From Cristatella mucedo (lineage: Eukaryota; Bryozoa; Phylactolaemata; Cristatellidae), in contig WPIO01000011.1 in NCBI GenBank assembly GCA_009760855.2, forward strand, positions 5,638,501 through 5,702,500: DNA of 64,000 bases. The letters run 5' to 3'. Numbering within the stretch: position 1 is the stretch's first letter; each line of letters opens with the position of its first letter. Shown in pieces: positions 44,781-64,000 of this stretch. The position numbers and the translations under genes were made by a program. The notes under the pieces were generated by a model. The model was not told the origin of the DNA, made no database searches, and saw nothing but the letters and a program-made list of their open reading frames with translations.

Positions 44781-45001
44781 GCAAAGCTGTGGTCCGCCTT
44801 TGGTTTGGTTTGGACAGGCCGGTAACCACAGTCAGATGGTGAATTCACCATCGGGGTCGGCCAAGGGACAGCCCGAGGGGAGGAGAGAGGAGACTCGAGT
44901 GTGAGAAGGGGGCGAAGGCAGTCGTGCGTCTTGCTGCTCCGTGCCTTGTGCAATAAACCGTTGGCGTTGTTCTGGGCCAGCGTTCTATATGCCAAACCAC
45001 A
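44781..45001 (+). repeat. 3' LTR with polyadenylation signal
   Basis: This uninterrupted LTR copy runs from TGCAAAGC to ACCACA with AATAAA at 44952-44957. If the LTR really starts at TGTGAC (44695) it is about 307 bases and has matching TGTG/CACA ends. Confidence 0.65.
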
Positions 45002-45447
45002 TCCAGGAATTTGGGTAGACATCTGTACGATCAACCGTACAAAGCCCAAAAAGGCTGAGTAAGTATTACTCTGAAGAGCTTGTAGGGCATGTTCAAAGAC
45101 GAAGCACCGTTCAATGCTCATATGGTAGCCAATAGACACCATGTCTCTCGAAAAGACAACGATGCGTTGTGACAGGGGGACAAGTCTAACAATCCGTTTG
45201 GAACTACTTGGTCTCTCGTGGCACTTGAATTTGTTTCGTTTCTCAAATCGCCAACAGTCATTAAATAGCTGCATAAATGGCGTCGTTGAAGCCTCAAAAC
45301 TGAAGCAAACTCTCAACTTTGTCGCGTTTGCTTTAAGGTTAATCTTGTATTGAGCGGGCTTAGTGAGCATGTCATCGTTGAAATCAATCTGGCTTTAGCT
45401 AGATGTAGTTGTCCAAATTTGGAAGAGGATAGATAAACCGTTTAGTA
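45001..45447 (-). mobile_element. Diverged LINE 3' end, second of two near-identical copies
   Basis: Same 447-base unit as 41891-42337. It begins at the base where the 3' LTR ends (ACCACA/ATCC) and stops at TTTAGTA, after which the two copies have no similarity. Confidence 0.6.
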
Positions 45448-45486
45448 ATATTACTATTACGGTTATATTATAAGTTTACTATTACG

Positions 45487-45880
45487 GCCCGACGCAACTT
45501 GATTCTCGGCCGCCTAATCGTAGCTCTTCCGGCCATTGTTCCCATCGCGCCCTCCCGTTTGTTGGTGGTCTGGCTCTCAAGCCGGGCTCGGTCATCGACA
45601 ACGGCACTGACTTCGTAACTGTGAATGTAACGGTGCCGTTCGACGGTAGCGAGAATGCTGTAATGGCGGCGACCGGGATTCAAGACCGATAAGTATGGAG
45701 CGACTGCCCGGTCTTTCCTAATCGCTGGCTACTGGTCAGCCGCGATAAGGCCTTTGCCTGGCGGACCTAGGCGCGACCCGTGAGTGGAGGGAGGGGCACT
45801 GCAGCGGCTCTGCGTCTCCTATGCCCTTACCGGTGAGGCCGCGTTAGTACCAGCGACCTAGGCACGGCGGGGTACCGTCG
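45487..45880 (+). pseudogene. GC-rich LINE relic (R2-like C-terminal region)
   Basis: The plus strand reads KPGSVIDNGTDFVTVNVTVP then FDGSENAV, close in pattern to the IDVTVPFE element near the C-terminus of R2-type LINE proteins. After a one-base shift comes KTDKYGATARSFLIAGYW. Stops and a frameshift show it is dead. The family call rests on one short motif. Confidence 0.42.
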
Positions 45881-45952
45881 GTTAATGCATTTATGCGTTA
45901 AATATTTTTAATAAATTGTTCTCTCATTCTCCCTCTCTCTCTCTCTATACGT

Positions 45953-45977
45953 ATATATATATATATATATATATATA
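45953..45977. repeat. (TA)n microsatellite
   Basis: About 12 TA units after a short CT run (45933-45947). Confidence 0.88.
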
Positions 45978-45984
45978 CTATTAA

Positions 45985-46080
45985 TTTATATAGCAACGTA
46001 AGAGAACTGAATCTCTATCCAATTGCTCGACGTATGCCGCAGAGCTCAAGCATACGACCACGGTCGTAAAAGTGAGGACC
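45985..46080 (-). mobile_element. SINE family 1, degraded
   Basis: TTATATAGCAACGTAAGAGA, ACTGAATCTCTATCCAATTG and ACGACCACGGTCGT resemble the minus strand of family 1 with many changes. Confidence 0.4.
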
Positions 46081-46274
46081 TTGACCTTTTTCGTAGGAGG
46101 GAAGCACCTTGAACCCTGGCGTTATCGCTCGTCTGCACATATATTCTTGTGGCTACCGAGGCAAATAAACGGAATCTCGTGATTTGCATCGTCGGCTACG
46201 GCGCTTTGCTAGCGAGCAGCAGGCTTGAGCCATAGCGCGGACCCTTCCGCCCGCGTGAGCGGCTGCTGCTCTTT

Positions 46275-46372
46275 TCAAATTTGTCCATTTGCAGCGATTG
46301 CAAAGCGCCTAGAAAGAAGAGATTGAGTTCTCTGGGCGTGCTTTATCAAATGTATTATTATTATTATCATTG
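46275..46372 (+). mobile_element. LINE family B, tail only
   Basis: The last 100 bases of the family: TTGCAGCGATTGCAAAGCGC, hairpin, TTATCAAATGTATTATTATT. Confidence 0.75.
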
Positions 46373-46699
46373 TGTAAACATTACTAGAGGACGGCGAGTA
46401 AGCTGGTGCTCACTGCGGTTTACATTAAACGGCCCCGATTCCTGTTCAGGGCGATGCATAGCAAACGAGGAGCTGTGAAGGAGGCAGTGGTTGAGATTTG
46501 TAGAACATCATCGTCGCGGTTGAGTTTTAATGCGTTTGGTGTGGAGGCTTCCTCGCAGATTGACTCCGTTCACGAGCAAAGTCAGTAGTTAGGTGAGCCG
46601 CTACAACGGTGGAGCTCAGTTCTCTAACTGAGGTTCAGCACAAAGTCTGGGTCAAAGGTCGACATTCAAGGGCGCCGTGAATTAGAGTGACAGCTAGTG

Positions 46700-47161
46700 G
46701 GAGTGGTGCACCTTGATGCTCCGATTTCAGCTCCACCTTTATCTCATTTAGCTGGCGTTCATCTGGCGACATCTCGTGTAAGGCTGCAGCTGCTTGGCAG
46801 GTAGGCTGACTCTGCCGCTGGGTCTCTGGGGAGCTCTGCTAGTCTTTGCTAGTCACTCACGTGTTCAGATCTCAAGCTCCTTCACCCGAACAAGCTTCAC
46901 TGCTCGCGGACCTGCCTGCGACTGAAGCAGCCTGTAATGTAATGCAACGTATGTATCTCCGTCCGTAGCTCCACAAAGTCACAAAGACCACGTGGGTGTT
47001 AAGCAGGAGAGTTTCGTATAGCGCACTCGCAGCCTGAGCGGCTTTCGGTAGGCATTCGGTAGCCAACCTATGCAGCTCTTTCTTGATCCCTCGCTGACCG
47101 TGACCGGTAGGTCACGTGTCGCTCCAGACTTCGGCGTCACTGCTCACTGAGCTGCCTGCAG
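46700..47161 (+). promoter_or_regulatory. 5' flank / UTR of SDR copy 2, interrupted by a LINE fragment
   Basis: Parts of this flank match the flank of copy 1 (for example TCATTTAGCTGGC near 46744). The match is broken by a LINE family A 3' fragment at about 46938-47070, about 110 bases from the likely start. A promoter is inferred only from position. Confidence 0.4.
46938..47070 (-). mobile_element. LINE family A fragment in the 5' flank of SDR copy 2
   Basis: Minus-strand 3' end (GTATCTCCGTCCGTAGCTCC, GACCACGTGGGTGTTAAGC, GCATTCGGTAGCCAAC). It interrupts flank sequence otherwise shared with SDR copy 1, so it inserted after the duplication. Confidence 0.7.
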
Positions 47162-47182
47162 ATGGCCAACTTGATCGCCAAA

Positions 47183-63293
<16,111 letters not shown>

Positions 63294-63537
63294 TCAAGTG
63301 CACACTTACCAGTCACATGATCATTGTATCAATCTCGATGGCAAACTTCTAGAGATTATCCACAAGTAAAAATAGTAGAAATGTTAGGCGAATCAGTTGC
63401 TAAAATACGTTAGGTGGCTTGTCTACATCAGTGACTGGACACTAGGCTTAACAAACTCTTGTAGTTGAATGAAGCTTTTGAATTAACCTTGAAGCACGGG
63501 TTGATGGTGCATGTTGGACTTTGCATGATTATAAACA

Positions 63538-63543
63538 AATAAA
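63538..63543 (+). terminator. Polyadenylation signal of SDR copy 2
   Basis: AATAAA occurs about 245 bases after the stop codon and is the first canonical signal I see downstream. Confidence 0.55.
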
Positions 63544-63814
63544 AAACTTGACTATTAGTTTGATTGTTACGATCGATGGTTACGTTGATGCTAAAGTACA
63601 ATTAATTTGCATATTATTTTGCAGCATACAAATAATATTTACAACTTAGCCCGAATACTAAAGTTATTTTGGTGCATACCAGCAGCAGATGCGTTACCAT
63701 AGTAGTGGTTAAAAATCAAGTAAACTAGAGAAGAGTTAGATTCGCCAGTCAAGAAAAATTGCTTGAGACTGGAACATGGCGGACATGAATTTGAATAGCT
63801 TTGTTGCAAGCATT

Positions 63815-64000
63815 GTAATAATAATAATGCATTTTAAATTGCGCCCTCAGAGAACTCAATCTCTTTCTGGGCACTTCACGTTAGCTGCAAATTAAGCACG
63901 ATCGAGTGGCTAGTGTTAGCATGCTCAATAAACAACAAAAATAACATGATTAGGGGTGACATGCACCGGATCAGCATGCAAATTTGGTGAGTGGCAGCAT
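63815..64000 (-). mobile_element. LINE family B copy running off the window
   Basis: Minus-strand tail: GTAATAATAATAATGCATTT, GCGCCCTCAGAGAACTCAAT, then the 3' UTR to GGTGAGTGGCAGCAT at the last base. The rest lies outside. Confidence 0.8.

Larger units (their letters stand above)
42556..45001 (+). mobile_element. LTR retroelement with gag-like ORF and no pol
   Basis: Two direct copies of one sequence frame an internal region. The 3' copy reads TGCAAAGCTGTGG...AACCACA at 44781-45001 and contains AATAAA (44952-44957). A longer LTR starting TGTGACC at 44695 is possible. The 5' copy lies at 42556-42732 and resumes at 43478-43524 after an inserted LINE. The internal part (43525-44700) holds only a broken gag-like frame and repeat-coding sequence. 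I see no protease, RT or integrase, so it looks non-autonomous. I found no convincing primer-binding site, polypurine tract or target-site duplication. The internal region is more GC-rich than its surroundings. Confidence 0.65.

Noticed and set aside
44708-45370. 220-residue minus-strand frame
   Set aside because: It crosses from a LINE-related 3' end into the antisense of the LTR, so it is a junction artefact.

Overview
The window looks like animal (metazoan) nuclear DNA, most likely from an invertebrate. Protein-coding exons are short, separated by GT-AG introns of 1.6 to 10 kb, and end with AATAAA signals. The remaining DNA is crowded with 3' ends of CR1/L2-type LINEs, tRNA-like SINEs, an LTR element, hAT and Helitron relics, and long TA, CA and CT microsatellites. 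I cannot name the species from sequence alone. No rRNA, intact tRNA gene, CRISPR array or bacterial-type operon was seen.

The only two genes I can support are tandem, same-strand paralogues of a short-chain dehydrogenase/reductase (SDR) of the sniffer / C-factor-like carbonyl reductase type. Copy 1 has five exons at 9356-9520, 12650-12701, 22795-22991, 27865-28026 and 33123-33347 (266 aa). Copy 2 has five exons at 47162/47183-47347, 48935-48986, 56336-56532, 60943-61101 and 63069-63293 (265 or 272 aa). All four intron positions and phases (0, 1, 0, 0) match, exon lengths match except for one codon in exon 4, and stretches of 5' flank and intron are also alignable, so the pair arose by a genomic duplication. 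By hand count the proteins are roughly three-quarters identical. Copy 2 keeps the whole SDR catalytic set. Copy 1 has alanine where the family has its catalytic serine, so it may be a weakened or repurposed enzyme.

Layout: 1-9000, intergenic with old LINE, SINE and Helitron fragments and an AT-rich tract; 9000-33450, SDR copy 1, whose introns hold many LINE family B copies, a hAT relic and microsatellites; 33450-46700, a repeat-dense intergenic block holding the best LINE RT ORF (36820-38382), a second near-identical copy, and an LTR element with a gag-like ORF, a hexapeptide repeat and a LINE nested in its 5' LTR; 46700-63550, SDR copy 2, whose second intron contains a long inverted LINE pair; 63550-64000, the start of another LINE family B copy.

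Two LINE families dominate. Family A ends in a GACGGAGAT-(ACATT)n type tail. Family B ends in a GCGCC...GGGCGC hairpin followed by (ATT)n. The tRNA-headed SINE family carries a tail resembling the family B hairpin, suggesting it borrows that LINE's reverse transcriptase.
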